Assembly: GCA_014529385.2 (NCBI GenBank)
Contig: CM043956.1
Location: forward strand, 86,169,721-86,233,720
Length of the DNA stretch: 64,000 nt
Source of the DNA: Adiantum capillus-veneris
Lineage: Eukaryota > Streptophyta > Polypodiopsida > Polypodiales > Pteridaceae
Direction of reading: 5' to 3'
The notes beneath the pieces are model-generated. The model worked only from the letters and a program-made list of their open reading frames with translations, ran no database searches and was not told where the DNA came from. Shown one piece after another: positions 9,420 through 22,008 of the stretch (the stretch's first letter is position 1; each line of letters opens with the position of its first letter). Both the position numbers and the translations under genes were made by a program.

Positions 9420-10730
9420 ATAAATCGGAGATGGGAGGGTTGCATTGGGTATGTTCTGATTCCAAAGCTGGTTCGTCTTTGCACATCAAAGCTTTAAAAA
9501 TAGGTGGAGCATTTGCCAAGCCGAAGGGAGCCATGCTAATTTGGAGCTTAGACGATGTAGGCAGATGACTTCCTATCAACGGATTGATACGTTGAAAGTA
9601 GGGATTTAATCTCCATCCATTGACTCAGGTCTTGTGGAGTTTTCCTGATAAATCTGCTAATCTATAACTACCATTCCCAAACTTTGTTTTTATCATGAAA
9701 GGTCCCTCCCATCTTTGCAAAAACTATTTGTCAAGTCAAGTATCAAGTCGGTTATCATAGCGAAGAACCAACATACCTTCCTTCAATCCTTTCCCCTTGA
9801 GCTTCTTGTTGATTTTTTCCCTTTGGCTTGTCGCTTTGGTGATGTAGTGATCAATGGACTCTTCTCTATCTAGCTCAAGTCGTTGGAGATCTAAGATCCT
9901 TTCATGTAGAACCTCTTTTGTTTTTTTTGCCACTCTTGCAAGAACACGCAAGCTTGAGAGCTCTACCTCAATGGGGAGAAGTGCCTCATGTCCATAAACT
10001 AGATGAAAAGGGGTGAATTGGGTAGATACCTTGACAGACGTCCTATACGCCCAAAGAGCAGCCGTCAAATGGCGATCCCAATCATTAGGATGGTCCACAA
10101 CCTGCTTAGAAATGATCTTACATATCATTCCATTTACTTTTTCCACCAATCCATTGCATTGAGGATAGTAGGGTGTGGAATGCAGGTGTTTCACTTTTAA
10201 CCTCCTCAAGAGATCATTCAGAAGGTCAGCCCTAAAACCCGTCCTTGATCTGATAAGATTTCTAGGGGTGTTCCAAACCTACTACAAATATGGTCAAAAA
10301 TAAACTTTGATACCTCTTAAACTGTGATTCGGGTTGTGCTTGTTGCTTCCACCCATCGTGTCATGTAGTCAACACCCATGATGATGAAAACCTTCCCTGT
10401 AGAAGTACGAGGTAGGGGACCTATTGCATCCACACCCCACTTTTCAAAAGGGCCATAAGATATTATTGGGACTCGAGGCTCATATGTTAGTAGTCTATCC
10501 ACAGCAATTTGGCATGGCTTACATGCCTTACACCAATATTGGACATCACGGTGTAAGCTCGGCCAAATAAACCCTGCTTGTAAAATCTTCCTACTAGTAA
10601 TATCTTGAGAAAAGTGACCACCACAGACATCATCATGACATGAAAGAAGAATTTTCAGTATCTCTTGCACACCTGCTACTCTCCTCAAGACCAAATCTTT
10701 CCCTTTGTGATATAAATCATCCCCAATCAA
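9420..10730 (-). pseudogene. Integrase and pol tail, copy B
   Basis: The zinc-binding half and first catalytic Asp (VDAIGPLPRTSTGK) lie in 10317-10730. The core then goes through a frameshift and stop around 10210-10320, and the region with the glutamate (VEKVNG) and the C-terminal GPY/F-like domain lies in 9420-10209. The second Asp survives, but the following residues read DQGRVL instead of DRGPGF. The tail with the RT-like MAPFGLANAP motif ends near 9420. No functional integrase is possible. Confidence 0.82.
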
Positions 10731-10745
10731 CTGGTAAGGTGTGGC

Positions 10746-11664
10746 CTACTTAACTAGTCTATGTCTTTGCACCTTGTCTAAGTGTTTGGGACACTCACTT
10801 GCTTGTAGAAAGAAGATAATGTCTTTTAGCTCCTCTTGACCTTGATATTTGGGTTCATATACTTTCACACCTCCTACCGCCATTTGAAGATTTTCATTTG
10901 CGAGTAAGTCTGCTTCCTTGTTATGAGTTCTCACAATGTGTTGTACCTGTGTTGCTTTCAAACCCTTCATCAAATCTCTTACACTACTAAGCCACTCAAA
11001 CAATGTACGATTCTTTCACCTCCAAGTCCCTTGGATTTGCCTCACCACTAGCAAAGAATCACCTTTTATAATAAGTCTTTGTATGCCTAATTCTTTGCAT
11101 TCTTCTAACCCAAGGGTTAGAGCAGCATACTCAGCCTCATTGTTAGAGTGAATGTTGCGTAGAGTGATACCTTTTCCAACCATTACCTCCTTTTGTGGGT
11201 TCAAAATGATGATCCCCCCCCGCTGCTTTGTCTTGTTGGCGTTGATAAGCTCCGTCAAAGCATAAAGTATGGGCATTGTGAATCTCCTTCACTTTCAATT
11301 TTTTTGAGCCTTCCTCTCTTTGTAGTCGTGATCCTTCCCTTTCTCTCACTTTGTAGGTGAGAATGTCTGCAAGTGCTGCTCTTGTGCTATCTTCTACAAA
11401 GAAAGTGTATTCAAATTCTTGGAGTTCAAGCACCCACTTTGCTATTCTAGTTGCGAGGCTCGTGTGTTGTACTACATATGGTAGATTGTGCTCTAAGGTG
11501 AGAAAAAAAATTGGCACACGGATAAGATACGATCGAAACTTCCTTACCGCAAACAAGATTGCAAAGACCACTTTCTCCATTTCAGTGTATCCCTTCTCGG
11601 CCGGAGTCATCACCTTGCTTGCAAAATAGATCGGCCTCATGTATGATGTTTTAGGATGCTTCAA
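10746..11664 (-). pseudogene. RNase H pair, copy B
   Basis: 11277-11664 covers the degenerate first RNase H and the start of the second (CFDGAY). The second continues in other frames at 11016-11276 (NNEAEY, GDSLLV) and 10746-11003 (HNKEAD). An indel in a run of C at about 11213-11221 and another change near 11010 cause the breaks. The block ends with the same TAG that closes this region in copy A (VK then stop). Confidence 0.8.
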
Positions 11665-12556
11665 AACCTACGCTTGGAGTGACATAGTAGGTCTCCTTTG
11701 GATCTGGTGGCATTAGGATTGGGAGAGAGCTAAGAATGCCCTTCACTTCCTCAAAACATTTTGCATATTCCATCTACCATTCAAATGTGGATTGTCTTGC
11801 CAACCTATGCAAAGGGGCGATGGCTTCTGCTAGGAGATGGATGAAACGAGACATGTACCTCACTTTGTGGTTGAAGGTCATTAGCTCCTTAGTTGTTGTT
11901 GGTGGAGATAATGACAAAAGGGCCTCTACTTTAGAGGGATCCACTTGAATTTCTTGTGAAGAAACCACATGGCCTAGCAAAACCACCTGAGATTCACCGA
12001 TATGACACTTCTCTGGGTTGAGTTGTCCCCCAAATTAATGGAGACACTTAAGCCCCTCTTCAACCTTTTGGCAGTGAAGTGATCTACAACTATAAATACA
12101 TAAATCATCCATAAAGACTCTTATAGATTTTCCAAAGAATGGCTGAAAATAAAAATATTGTGAATATCATGAAGGTGCTAGGAGCATTGGTGAGCCCAAA
12201 AGGCATTACTCTGAATGAAAAACATCCCCAAGGTGTGATGAAGGTGGTTTTTGGTTGGTCCTCTTCTGCTATTCTAATTTGAAAATATCCTGAATACCCA
12301 TCAAACACAGTGTAGCATTCGTGACCTGCTACTTCATTCAAAATTTCATCTTGGAAAGGGAGAGGGAAGTGGTCACTCTTTGTCGCAGCGTTGAGGGGTT
12401 TGTAATCCACGCAGACCCTCCACTTACCATTCTTCTTGGGAGTGACTACAATAGGTGATACCCATTCGGAGTTGGATATTGGATAGATGAAGCCAGCCTT
12501 CAAGAGTAGATTCACTTCTTGTAGGAGAGCCTTTTGTTGCACACATCCTAGTCACC
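11665..12556 (-). pseudogene. Reverse transcriptase, copy B
   Basis: 12105-12542 carries the RT fingers and palm up to FGLTNAPSTFM. The frame then shifts so that the FMDD block near 12100 is out of register, and 11774-11986 carries LGHVVSS and the thumb. A further loss near 11660-11680 removes the part that in C and D encodes GFEAIGVVLMQ. Confidence 0.82.
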
Positions 12557-13381
12557 TTAACTTTTGAGCCACGGGTTGGTCCCTGGTTTCAATTCAATTC
12601 GATGCTCTATTACATCTACACCTCTTATTTGTGAGTAGTTAGTGATAAACAAATTGGGACACCTCCTTAACATATTGATGTAGGACCTCTTCTCCTCACA
12701 AGTAAGATCTTTTGCAAGCATCTTCTCAAATCCTTCTTCAAGGTGGTGGCATGTTTCATCCCCTCGTGTGTGATTGTCTGTTGGCTTTTCTTGTACAGAA
12801 ACATCTTCGGTGTTGGCGTTAAATACAATTCCCATTACCTCCAAAGAAGACTCCTCTTCACTGGTTGATGCACTGGTTGATGCTTCCTCATCACTTGAGT
12901 AAGGACTCTCCTCCTCGCTCTCTTCATCTGCTGTGGTTTCATAGTTGATATCTAGTTGCTTTCCTTCTCGCCAATCATACACCACCATTTGACCCTTCTG
13001 AAGAATCAAACGACCACTTCCCCATTTTTTATCTGCATTCATAGCAATGAGCCAAGGCCTCCCTAGGATGATGGGATAGCCCTCCCCCTTAGCTGGCATG
13101 ACATACATATCCACTCGTGCATCTATGTTACATACAGCGACTTTTACATTTTCAATGATCCCCAAACACTTCACACTTGACTTGTTGGCTAGCCTAGCTT
13201 GACAATTAGAGGACTTTGTAATTTCAAGCCATAACCTATTCATTGATTTTTCCGTGATCACACACATTTGAGCTCCACCATCAACATATGCATTAGACAC
13301 CTTTTTACCCCTTATGTAAGCATCCACAATGGGTTCCACATCTTTTTGTAGCTTTGAGGCCACAACCTTAATGGAAAGATT
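12557..13381 (-). pseudogene. Protease region of pol, copy B
   Basis: Retropepsin motif YVDGGAQMCVI and the GYPIILGRPW block are intact in an open stretch at 12557-13363. The join to gag is broken by a GAA-to-TAA change at about 13381 (KKK then stop where D has KKKE). Acidic Ser/Glu linker present. Confidence 0.83.
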
Positions 13382-14698
13382 TTATTTCTTCTTTGGAATT
13401 CTTGTACTTACCAACTTTGGCCATTGCCTTCTTACTTTGGCTGACAGGTGTAGAAGTTGAGGCCATGAAATGTTTGGCTTTTGGGTTTGTAAATCCTCCA
13501 GGATGTTGTAGGGCTCTAGCTCCTTTCCCAATGGGAGGTCGTTGATACCAATTTCCCTTCGCCTTGATCTTTTCTTCCTGCTACTTTCAGCTTCTTCCAT
13601 CTTTGACTTCTTCTTCTTGTCCCTTCTGGCTGAATTTGTTCCTTCACTTCTCATGTATTCATCCTTATCATGTGCTCTTGTGCGTTTTTTCTGCCGGCAT
13701 AACATCAAATTTTAGAGTATGCTTTCTATTACCTTTTCTAGCTTGATGATGTTGACTCCTCTTTCTTCCTCCTCATGTGGGACGGGAGGTATATTTGCTA
13801 CTAGTGGTCGACGAAGGATTTGTGGGCCTTGAGCTAGTTCTTGCTACACAGTGAGAGGAGGCGGTCTGGGGGGATGTATGTCTCCCGGAAGTCGCCATGG
13901 ATGTGGACAATTGTACATGCCATGTCCCATTTCATTGCAATTCCAACATCTCAACTCTTGAGCTTGTCTTCGTTGATTGCGATTCCCTTCTCTTGGTTGT
14001 CATTGTTGAGGTAGGCCCTGTGCTAGATTCAGATTGAGGTTCTCAAGCTGTTGAGTTAGCCTTTGTAAAACCTCTTGTTGAGAGTTATCTCCTATTTGTG
14101 AAGATTGTGCAAAAGGGGCCCTAATTGGTGCTTCCATGGTTTGTGAAGACTCCCTCTCACTCACTTCATTCAAACCCCTTGCTCTATGTGCTTGGAAGTG
14201 TAGTTTTCTAAACTTGATGATGGCTACCTCACGTGCTTCTTCGAAGGTGGATGGGAATTTTAGCTCTACTTTAGACTTTAAAAGTGGATACAAGCCAACC
14301 ATGAATCTCTCTTTTTTTAGAAAGTTAGGTGTACCACCATGATTTTCTAATGTAGCCTCCCACCTACCCCATAGATTGACAAAGGTTGCTTCATAAGAGG
14401 GATAGTCTTCAAGTGATACCTGCTTATGTCCAATAAGACATTTCCATAGTCCTTCAGAAGTACCTTGCCCGAACTTGGAGAGGAAGCTTGCTCGCAGTCT
14501 CTCCCAGTTGGACTTAATTTGGGGTTGCAAGGTCTCATACCATGCTTTAGCTTCTGCTTTTAGAACCAATGGGAAGGCTCGTAGCTTTACTTCCTCTTCA
14601 TCTCTCCCGGATATGAGATGTGCCATCTCCAAGTTGTCAAGAAACTCTTGCGCATCTTCCCCATTTCTTGCATAGAACGTGGGAAAAGAACTTGACAT
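13382..14698 (-). pseudogene. Gag, copy B
   Basis: The gag ATG is at 14698 (minus strand), and the reading is also open upstream to 14758. The capsid part is open to 14000, where a CGA-to-TGA change stops it just before the zinc-knuckle region. The basic C-terminal part resumes at 13382-13708. Confidence 0.83.
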
Positions 14699-14816
14699 TT
14701 TGTTTAGACTTTTTGAAATTTCTTTTTTTAAAAGAAACTTTTCTCTTACGGGCCGCACAAGATTGTTGACACTATAAATCTGATTACATTAAAATGAAGA
14801 TGTACACATCCATTGT

Positions 14817-16870
14817 GCAAAATGAAATGGATAGATGGGAACTCCATTGTTCATCACTAAAAAATTTGAAGGTGACTTGGAAATATGTTCCTCCGTGGGG
14901 GCACCACTTTATGAGGGTGAGCTTTTTGAAATGGGGCCTCTAAACCCAAACCAATGGGCCTACCCTCACAAAATGTTCGTAAAGAGGTACGCACACTACT
15001 TGGGGCACCACCTTCTTTTGGGAGTGGAGAAGGAAACCAATCAAAATAACACTTGCACTCACCCACTCAAGCCACACACTTTGAAAACCCCCTTACTCTA
15101 TATACACTTTGGACACTTGAACACCATCAACGATTATGCAACCCAATGCCGTGCATCAAATGAAATATGCAATTTGTGGAATAGGATTCACCTTCTCCCC
15201 ATAAGAATACCCATAATACATCCAAACTCCTCCTCTCTCAAGCGCTCATCAAAAAAATCATGCGCACAATACATGCTTCTCAAACACACAAGAGAATCAC
15301 TTACATCAAACTAACACAGTTTGCATAGAGAGCTTATCTCCATCTATGCAATGCCGTGACACAAATAAAATCACCACGAGAGTTAGCCACATGCATGTGT
15401 AATGAAGCAAAAGAGAGTTGGAGTGAGAAATTTCTTTAGACCAATTGAATAAGTGTGGAGAAACAAACCAATGGTAAATTGAGAATAGAACAGACGCTGG
15501 CTAACCATCACGAATTGCGACACTTGAAAGTTTTGAAGATGATTTAATTATCATTAACATAACCATGAGAAATATCATGATGTATTTACAAGTTATTGAG
15601 GTGCTACAAATGATTTATTGGGTTGATGGTGTAAGAGATTGTAGAATAGAAAGAGTGGAGGATAGGGTTGCACTTCCTCCAAAGAGGAGGGTTATGAGGG
15701 AGGATGTGAAAGAGGGAGAGTTGGGGTTTTCTCTACTATTGATCAAGAAACAACATGAAGTTGAAAATATAGGTGTGTGTCCTTGAGTCTCTCCAAGGGG
15801 GGCTATTTATAGTTGTGTAGGAGTGGGATTATGCTACACTTAATTAGGGTAAGTGATTAGTCCTAATTAAGTGTCCTGTGACCACTCATTGAATATTGGA
15901 CATAAAACGGACTATTTATTCACCAAAAATATCAGTTTAGACCGTGAAGGCTCCATAGGGGTGCATAATGTAGGTGGGCCCCACCATGAGGCCCTACGGG
16001 TGGCTCCTATGGGGTATCTCAACTTATCTGTCTTGGCATTTAGAAAGCATCTTTAGGTTGGTCCCATCACATGCAAGTGACCTTGAAAACTCATTGCTCT
16101 TCTAGAAGATGAGTAGGGGAAAAGTAAGATCTCACCCTCTTGATTTACTTGATTTACAGTTCCCTTTTACTGCGAATCTGACAGATTTACACTATTTTGA
16201 CCATAACTTTTTACCTGTAGCTCGGAATGACATGCTTCAAAAGGCAAATTTGACCTTCTCAACATGTTTGATATGAATTTGGACTATTCTTCACGCCCAT
16301 GCACCAAGGAATTCGTTTTGGAAGGTCCACACTAGGCTAGGGAACCTTTTGCTTCCAAGTCTTCTTGTATGGGCCCTTTGCTTGTATGTATCCAAGGGGA
16401 ATCATGCTTTTTCAAAAGTCTATGATGCTTAAACAAATAGAGGAGGGCCCAATATTATTTGGTTGTGAAAATAATATACAATTGGAGTCTTTTTAAAAGG
16501 AGAAAAACTATATGTATATTCTTAAGAGATATTGGGCCACCTATGTAGGGGGCATAGAAGACTTGTAGAGAGGGACCATAATCTTTAGTAAAGACAAGTG
16601 GAGAGTTGATTTCCATGGTAATTTATCTATATGGGATGGAAGATGGATATATTATTTCTCTACTACTAATTCACAAGAGGTAAGAAAGTTTTGGGGTAGA
16701 TAGTTGGTTATTGTATGCTTACTTTTATTTACAAAGCAAAAAAGAAAAGGGTGGTAATATAAATATATGACTAAGGTGACATTTTTTGGGAAGAGTACAA
16801 TGTATGTGTCGCCACAAAGGTTAAACTAAGAGGGGTAATTTATGAGGAAGAGGACGTTGAGTAGGCTGAC
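14817..16870 (-). repeat. LTR shared by copies B (5') and C (3'), main part
   Basis: One LTR serves as 5' LTR of B and 3' LTR of C. It is interrupted after GCTGAC (16870) by the CACTA transposon; the other piece is at 23423-23450. Its distal end is fused to the 5' untranslated region of B by the 438-bp deletion. TATA box at about 15800-15812 (minus strand). Confidence 0.87.
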
Positions 16871-16873
16871 AAA
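16871..16873. repeat. Left target-site duplication of CACTA element 1
   Basis: AAA, repeated at 23420-23422; the uninterrupted LTRs (for example 39400) read GACAAATGTTGC with one AAA, so the insertion is exact. Confidence 0.9.
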
Positions 16874-16904
16874 CACTACAAGAGGTTGTGTGCTCTTGTG
16901 ACGC

Positions 16905-17155
16905 TGTTCGCGACGGAAATACATTGGGTTTTTATAACCCCCGGCGTAGTTAAAACCGACGCTAATAGCGTCGCTACGAGAGCGTCGCTATATGCGACGC
17001 TATAGGCGTCGCTATAAGCGTCGCTATATAGAGACGCTCATAGCGACGCTCATAGCGACGGTCATAGTGACGGTTATAGCGACGTTTACACAGAAGTCTA
17101 TAGCGATGCTCCAGAGCCATAAATAGCGATGGTTATAGCGATGTCCGAGAGAATT
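16905..17155. repeat. Left subterminal repeats of CACTA 1
   Basis: About fifteen close variants of TAGCGACG / CGTCGCTA occur in both orientations, such as GCGTCGCTATA and AGCGACGCTCATAGCGACG. In En/Spm elements such arrays are bound by the TNPA-type protein during transposition. Confidence 0.85.
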
Positions 17156-17499
17156 TTTTTTTGGTGACAGGGCATTGAATGCCCTGCCACCCATCAACCA
17201 TATTGTACTTGATTCACTTTTTCAAAAAAGTGCAAGGGTAGATAATAGACCCAAAATAGTCACCCACAAGACGCATTGTTTGCAAAATTGACAAGCGTAA
17301 AATTGACAATTGTACACATCATAGGCAAAATGAATTGATTGGCAAATGTAATAATGACAATTGTACAACATCATAGACATAAAGAATTGATTGGCAAAAT
17401 GAACTGCGGTGACAAATGTAATAATATACATGGTTCAAAAAGACGTATAAAATCTGTCTCATGATATATAAGCTATGAGAAACCCTAAACTAATGCTAT
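17156..17499. other. Non-coding stretch within CACTA 1
   Basis: Contains short partial repeats (CAAAATGAATTGATTGGCAAA and variants, 17325-17405). No coding sequence recognised. Confidence 0.5.
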
Positions 17500-18780
17500 C
17501 TAGCTACGGCTAAACTGACGCCGTCTAGTAAGACGTCTCATCGCGTCCAAGCGGCGTATCTGTCGGATTCTGCAAAAAAAGACAATAAGACAGCTTTCAG
17601 TAAGTATAAACATATAACGACATTTATAAAACAATACAAAAAATAGAAAAGAGTAAACCCTAATACTAACCATGCCGCCACGAGAATTGAGAATGTCCAT
17701 CAGGGCGTTTAAGCCCTTCCTGCCTGCGGACTCGCGCTCGTACGGTGTGGGATCACGTCCTATCATCGACCACTGTCAAAACATACAAAGATCTCATTAT
17801 GTTAGAATTAAAAAACTCATAAACCCTAAACTATCGAACATAAAGAGCAATGCGAAAACACTTACAAAATCGCCCTCAAATGATGCCCATCCACCGCTCC
17901 CCAAGTGGTGCGAGCTCCCTGCCTCTACTCGCGCTCTGGCTGCATCCTTTTGTTGCTTCCACTTGTCGGGATTCTCGTGCGCTGCTTTCTTCGCATTCTT
18001 CCAATCTTCTTTGGCCAGCCAATCTGGCCTGTTCCACCCATGCTTGATTGCTTTTTGCACTTCGGAACGCTTGTGTTTGCAGTATTCGCGCATTCGAATC
18101 TTCATCAGGTCTTCATTGAAGCGCTGATCTCATGTTGGAACGAGAAACTCATCATGAAGTATGCTGATGACTCTGGCTTTTAAATCACTTGGTACTTCAC
18201 TCCATTTGTTTAGTATGTAGTGTCTAAACAGATGAGAGCAAAGACCACGCATGCGCAAGATCACCTTCTTGCCGTCATCATCCATGATGATGCCGCCGCT
18301 AAAGTCGACGGAGTAAGGCAAGCCCTCTGGCTGGTGACGCGTGAACTTGGGTGTCCCGCCAGGGGTCTCTAGCGGCGTGTCGATGGGGGTACGGACGTCA
18401 GGTGTCTCCACCGGCGTCTGGGCCCCGAAGCGAGGAGTGTCGAGTGGGGTGGCTCCTGGCGGAGTAGGTAGAGGTGTGTAGCTACTAGGAACAGTCAGCC
18501 GCGCAAAACCTGGCGTAGATGGCGATGCTGTGGCTGGTGTGGGGGCGGGCAAAGAAGGGGAGGGTAAAGAGCCTCGTCGAACACGAGGCGGTGTGGAGGC
18601 ATCGGCGGCGGAATCCCCACAACAAACGCCACCGCCACCACTAGAGCGCCGGTGTCTAGATGAGTGTGAAGATCGTCTCGTCAACACCAAAGCTTCGGAG
18701 CGCGCCGAATGCTCCCAAAGAGAGGGAGATGCGGATGGAGTAGGAACGCGCGATGATGCGCCAAAGCAATGAAGCTCCAC
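17500..18780 (-). pseudogene. TNP1-like accessory gene of CACTA 1 (Transposase_24-like)
   Basis: Probable three-exon gene read from 18780 down to 17500. Exon 1 (18130-18780) has a Ser/Arg/Gly-rich start with RRSSGGGGVCCG, many T-P repeats, then ILNKWSEVPSDLK. Exon 2 (17797-18105) has the basic WLAKEDWKNAKKAAHENPDKW segment and GSSHHLGSGG. Exon 3 (17500-17766) starts near IGRDPTPYERES. The order of Pro/Thr-rich region, W-rich basic helix, H..GS motif and IGR.PT motif resembles the second gene of plant En/Spm elements, thought to bind the subterminal repeats. Exon borders are inferred. CACTA 2 carries a homologue at 49711-50860. It may be intact, but no start or splicing could be tested. Confidence 0.65.
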
Positions 18781-19137
18781 GTACCACTGTCTCTGCTAAG
18801 GTGACAAAGAAGAAAGAAACTCCTCATCATCCATACCTGCATTAAACACACGAATATTTAAACTTAATATTGAATGAATAGAGTAGACAATGACGCAAAG
18901 ACCATTAAATACAATGACGTAATGACGCATATAAATACAATGACGCAATGAATTGAGTGATAGAAGAGGCAAGTCGAAAACTCAGAATTTTCAATCAAAA
19001 GATGTGAGCGCGAGTAGAAAAGAGCGTTATACACCATGGAAGGTACTTAGAGAGCCAGAGCTTTTACAACACGGGGAAAAATTGTTCAAATACAATATTT
19101 GTGGATTTAAGAGATCTCTCTCTCATCCTCGCATAAC
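18781..19137. other. Spacer between the two CACTA 1 genes
   Basis: Holds an imperfect short repeat (AATGACGCAA variants, 18885-18955). No gene seen. Confidence 0.5.
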
Positions 19138-19779
19138 TCAGCATAACTCAGCATAACTTCCTATATCTATATAGAGCTCTCCGTTTAAGCACATATCCTC
19201 TGTTTCATTTTGTAGCTCCTCTGCATGCACCCCATATAGAGTAGTAGCATCTTGATGCTCGTCTGGCACCACCGCAGCGGCTTTTGATTGAGCATCTTCT
19301 CTGATCTCCTCCATTGATGCCGTTGTGATTGGCACATGGTAGCCTTCATACGTCCTTGCACTACGAGGGGCTACCTCTATGACGTACCACAAGTTTGATT
19401 TAGACTTTGTAGGATGAAATATTACCTGCCAGAGCCACATAACTTACATGAGAGCTTTCAAGCACATAACTTGTAAAAGGGGGATGTTAACTATTTACAT
19501 ACTTACTTGTTCACAATGCTCGGGTAGTACGAAAGTGTCTCTTAGGTCAGTCCATTTCTTAGTAGAATCCACCTCAAGAAAACCAGACTCTCCTCTACGC
19601 ACAATACCGTTGCGACCCTCCATGATTATCTTGAACCATTGCACGTCGAACAAGTCGACAAAAAATCCTCTGTAATCGATCCTCAAAATCTCTTGTAGCG
19701 TGCCGAAGTAAGTGAGTTCTGCCACCACAGGATCTGCATCAGAGGAACGTCGTCGACTAGACTCTTCAAATTTTGCCAT
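19138..19779 (-). pseudogene. C-terminal part of TNP2-like transposase, CACTA 1
   Basis: Two reading blocks separated by a probable intron at about 19441-19494. The upstream block has YFGTLQEILRIDYRGF and FDVQWFKII, typical of the domain at the C-terminus of plant TNP2 proteins (DUF4216). The second has LWQVIFHPTK and LWYVIEVAPRS, matching the end of that domain, then an acidic tail. The ATG at 19779 is not a true start, because this block should follow a large central region that is missing. Confidence 0.75.
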
Positions 19780-19984
19780 GATTCCACAATCCGTTCCACC
19801 CTAAAATGTCGACCTTTACACCATGCTGCTGTGTATGACTTATACTACAATGAACAAAGATTATGAGTGGCCGTTCAAACGTTTAGAAATAAAGTCACTA
19901 GCTAGTCATACATTGCAAACTTACCTTGGTCGCGCAACCCCGAGAGTACTCCCACTCTTCCTCAGTCACTTCCTCAGTCATGCA

Positions 19985-21320
19985 TAGTCCACATTAGAAT
20001 GCCTCTGATCAAATCATTCCGTCGTCCTGTGTGTCGGCTCATATCCACCACCTCTATGCCAATCCACAATTGTTATAGTTCTTCCAATAGTGGACGAAGA
20101 TACACATCCATATTCTCCACTTTATATCGCCCTGGCACAATCAAGCTTAGCCATAGGTGCCCCTTCTTCGTAGTCAACCACGGGGGAATGTTGTAGTTGA
20201 CGATGACAACGGGCCATACACTGTAAGATGTTGATCTTTGACCAAATGGATTTACGCCATCCATAGCCAGGCCTAAGCGCAAATTTCGAGCTTCCCTGGC
20301 AAAATCCGACCATGTTCCATCTATATGTTTCCAGGCTGCGCAATCTGCAGGAATTCGTAGCACACCATCCGAAGATTTATTCTCCTCATGCCATGATGCT
20401 AGGGCGGCCATGGACTTACAGTCGAAGAAATGCTTGATGCGAGGAAGCAGAGGAAAATGTCGCAAAACCTTTTGTGGAATTTTTGTCCCGTGGAGATCTA
20501 CTCGATATCTTTCGGAATCACATTTCGGACACTTCTCCATGTCTATGTATTCCCCTCTGAAAAGAATGCATTCATTAGGACAAGCGTGGATAGAATTGTA
20601 ATCCATCCCCAAGTTTCACAAAATCTTTCTTGCTTCAGCTCGGGAATCTAGCATCACATTGTCAGCTGGTAGTATGTGCTCTTTAAGCAATCTACACAAC
20701 ATAAAAATACGATACAGTCGTGTAAAAATCTATCAGATCATTATACATTTAGAGTTTTATTAAAGTAAACTAATTGTAATAGATCACCTGAAAAGTGTTG
20801 TGACGCTAGTGTCACTCCATCCAAACTTTGTCTGCATGTTGAGAAGAACCAGGAGTGCTTTCAATCTAGACATACGTGCTCCATTATACAATGGCGTATC
20901 GGCTTCACTTTTCATATCATCATAGATAAGCCTTTCTGAATCCATGATCGTCTCGATCATTTCATCAATCTCGGGCTCAAACATTGCCTCGTTGGGAATG
21001 TGCTCTGCATGATCATCCCCCGAGATGTCAGAGGCTACATCTTGTGGCCTCACATATGCTGCTTGACCAAAGCGCCTGCGAACACGTCTATTGGGTTGCA
21101 AGATTGCTGCTTGTTGGCCAGCATTAGAGTCCGAAGAGTTATAATTGGCAACAACTCGATCTATAATAGATGGATCGAACTCGCCAAATTCGCGAACGTG
21201 CTGCAAAGAAACACGTCTTGTCCGTCGCACAGCATGCTTGCATTGATTACAAGGACATAAGACCCTCGTTGAGAGATAGGTGTTTCGGTTGGACGGTCCC
21301 ACATCCTCGTCACTACTCAT
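19985..21320 (-). pseudogene. N-terminal part of TNP2-like transposase, CACTA 1
   Basis: The first block (20784-21320) has the CPCNQCKH zinc-like motif of the transposase-associated domain. A probable intron spans about 20613-20783. The second block (20073-20612) has CPNECILFRGEY, CPKCDSERY, LRHFPLLPRIKHFF, MDGVNPFGQRS and VYLRPLLEEL, the usual opening of the TNP2 transposase domain. A CAA-to-TAA change follows EEL; reading continues as QLWIGIEV to LMWTMHD near 19985, then homology stops. The rest of the catalytic region and the following domain, kept in part in CACTA 2, are deleted between here and 19779. The product cannot be an active transposase. Confidence 0.85.
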
Positions 21321-21380
21321 AATGAGGATAAAAATCTTATAACCTGGAAAACAAATTTAATATTCTATTGGCATTCTTAG

Positions 21381-21382
<2 letters not shown>

Positions 21383-21428
<46 letters not shown>
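21383..21428 (+). repeat. (TC)n microsatellite
   Basis: About 23 uninterrupted CT units. Confidence 0.95.
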
Positions 21429-21430
<2 letters not shown>

Positions 21431-21721
21431 CTCACATTCTCTAGTCATGTCAAATCCCCGCACACCTCGGTCTAGAGGTGCACGGAGATCAGAACCACCG
21501 GGTTATAATCTCGTCTTTATTGGTCAATACCTATATTTGTGGGTACAAGAAATCTACAGACCCACGTCTACATGATACTGCATGTAGTGGACAAAACCCC
21601 TTTGCCTCTTCTCTAGCTGTAGCACTTCACAGCATCTTAACATCTTTTCACAGTAGATCTTTTCACTGTTCGTCTAACTCTAAACCCTAAACCGTAAGTA
21701 ATTCTTGCGTGGACTCGATCT

Positions 21722-21867
21722 AACGTAAATAAGCGTAAATCTAAATAAACGTAAATCTAACTAAAAATAAACCTAAATCTAATTTAACGTAAGTCTACAT
21801 CTAACCTAATCTTTAACGTCTTTTGGGATAGTTTCCTACAACGTTAAAACTCTCTTCTTGTGTGTGT
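21722..21867 (+). repeat. Left copy of direct repeat flanking the captured gene
   Basis: AT-rich sequence (TAAATCTAAC and CTACATCTAACCTAATC motifs, then GATAGTTTCCTAC and ACTCTCTTCTTGTGTG) that recurs at 22405-22567 with few changes and one insertion of about 29 bp. Confidence 0.8.
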
Positions 21868-22008
21868 GTGTGGGTAAACCTAAATAAACCTAAGGCTAAT
21901 CTAATATAACATAAATCTAAATCTAACGTAAATTATGTTATATTAAAAACAAAGAACTAAACTAACAAGGATTATAAGAACCTTAAAACTGATTTAACAC
22001 ATAATTTT

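Larger units (their letters stand above)
9355..14816 (-). mobile_element. Ty3/gypsy copy B, internal region
   Basis: Minus-strand copy of the same family as A, lying between a truncated 3' LTR and an LTR shared with copy C. The 5' untranslated part has lost 438 bp (break at 14816/14817) and the 3' border has lost the polypurine tract and LTR start. Several frameshifts and stops break gag and pol. Confidence 0.92.
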
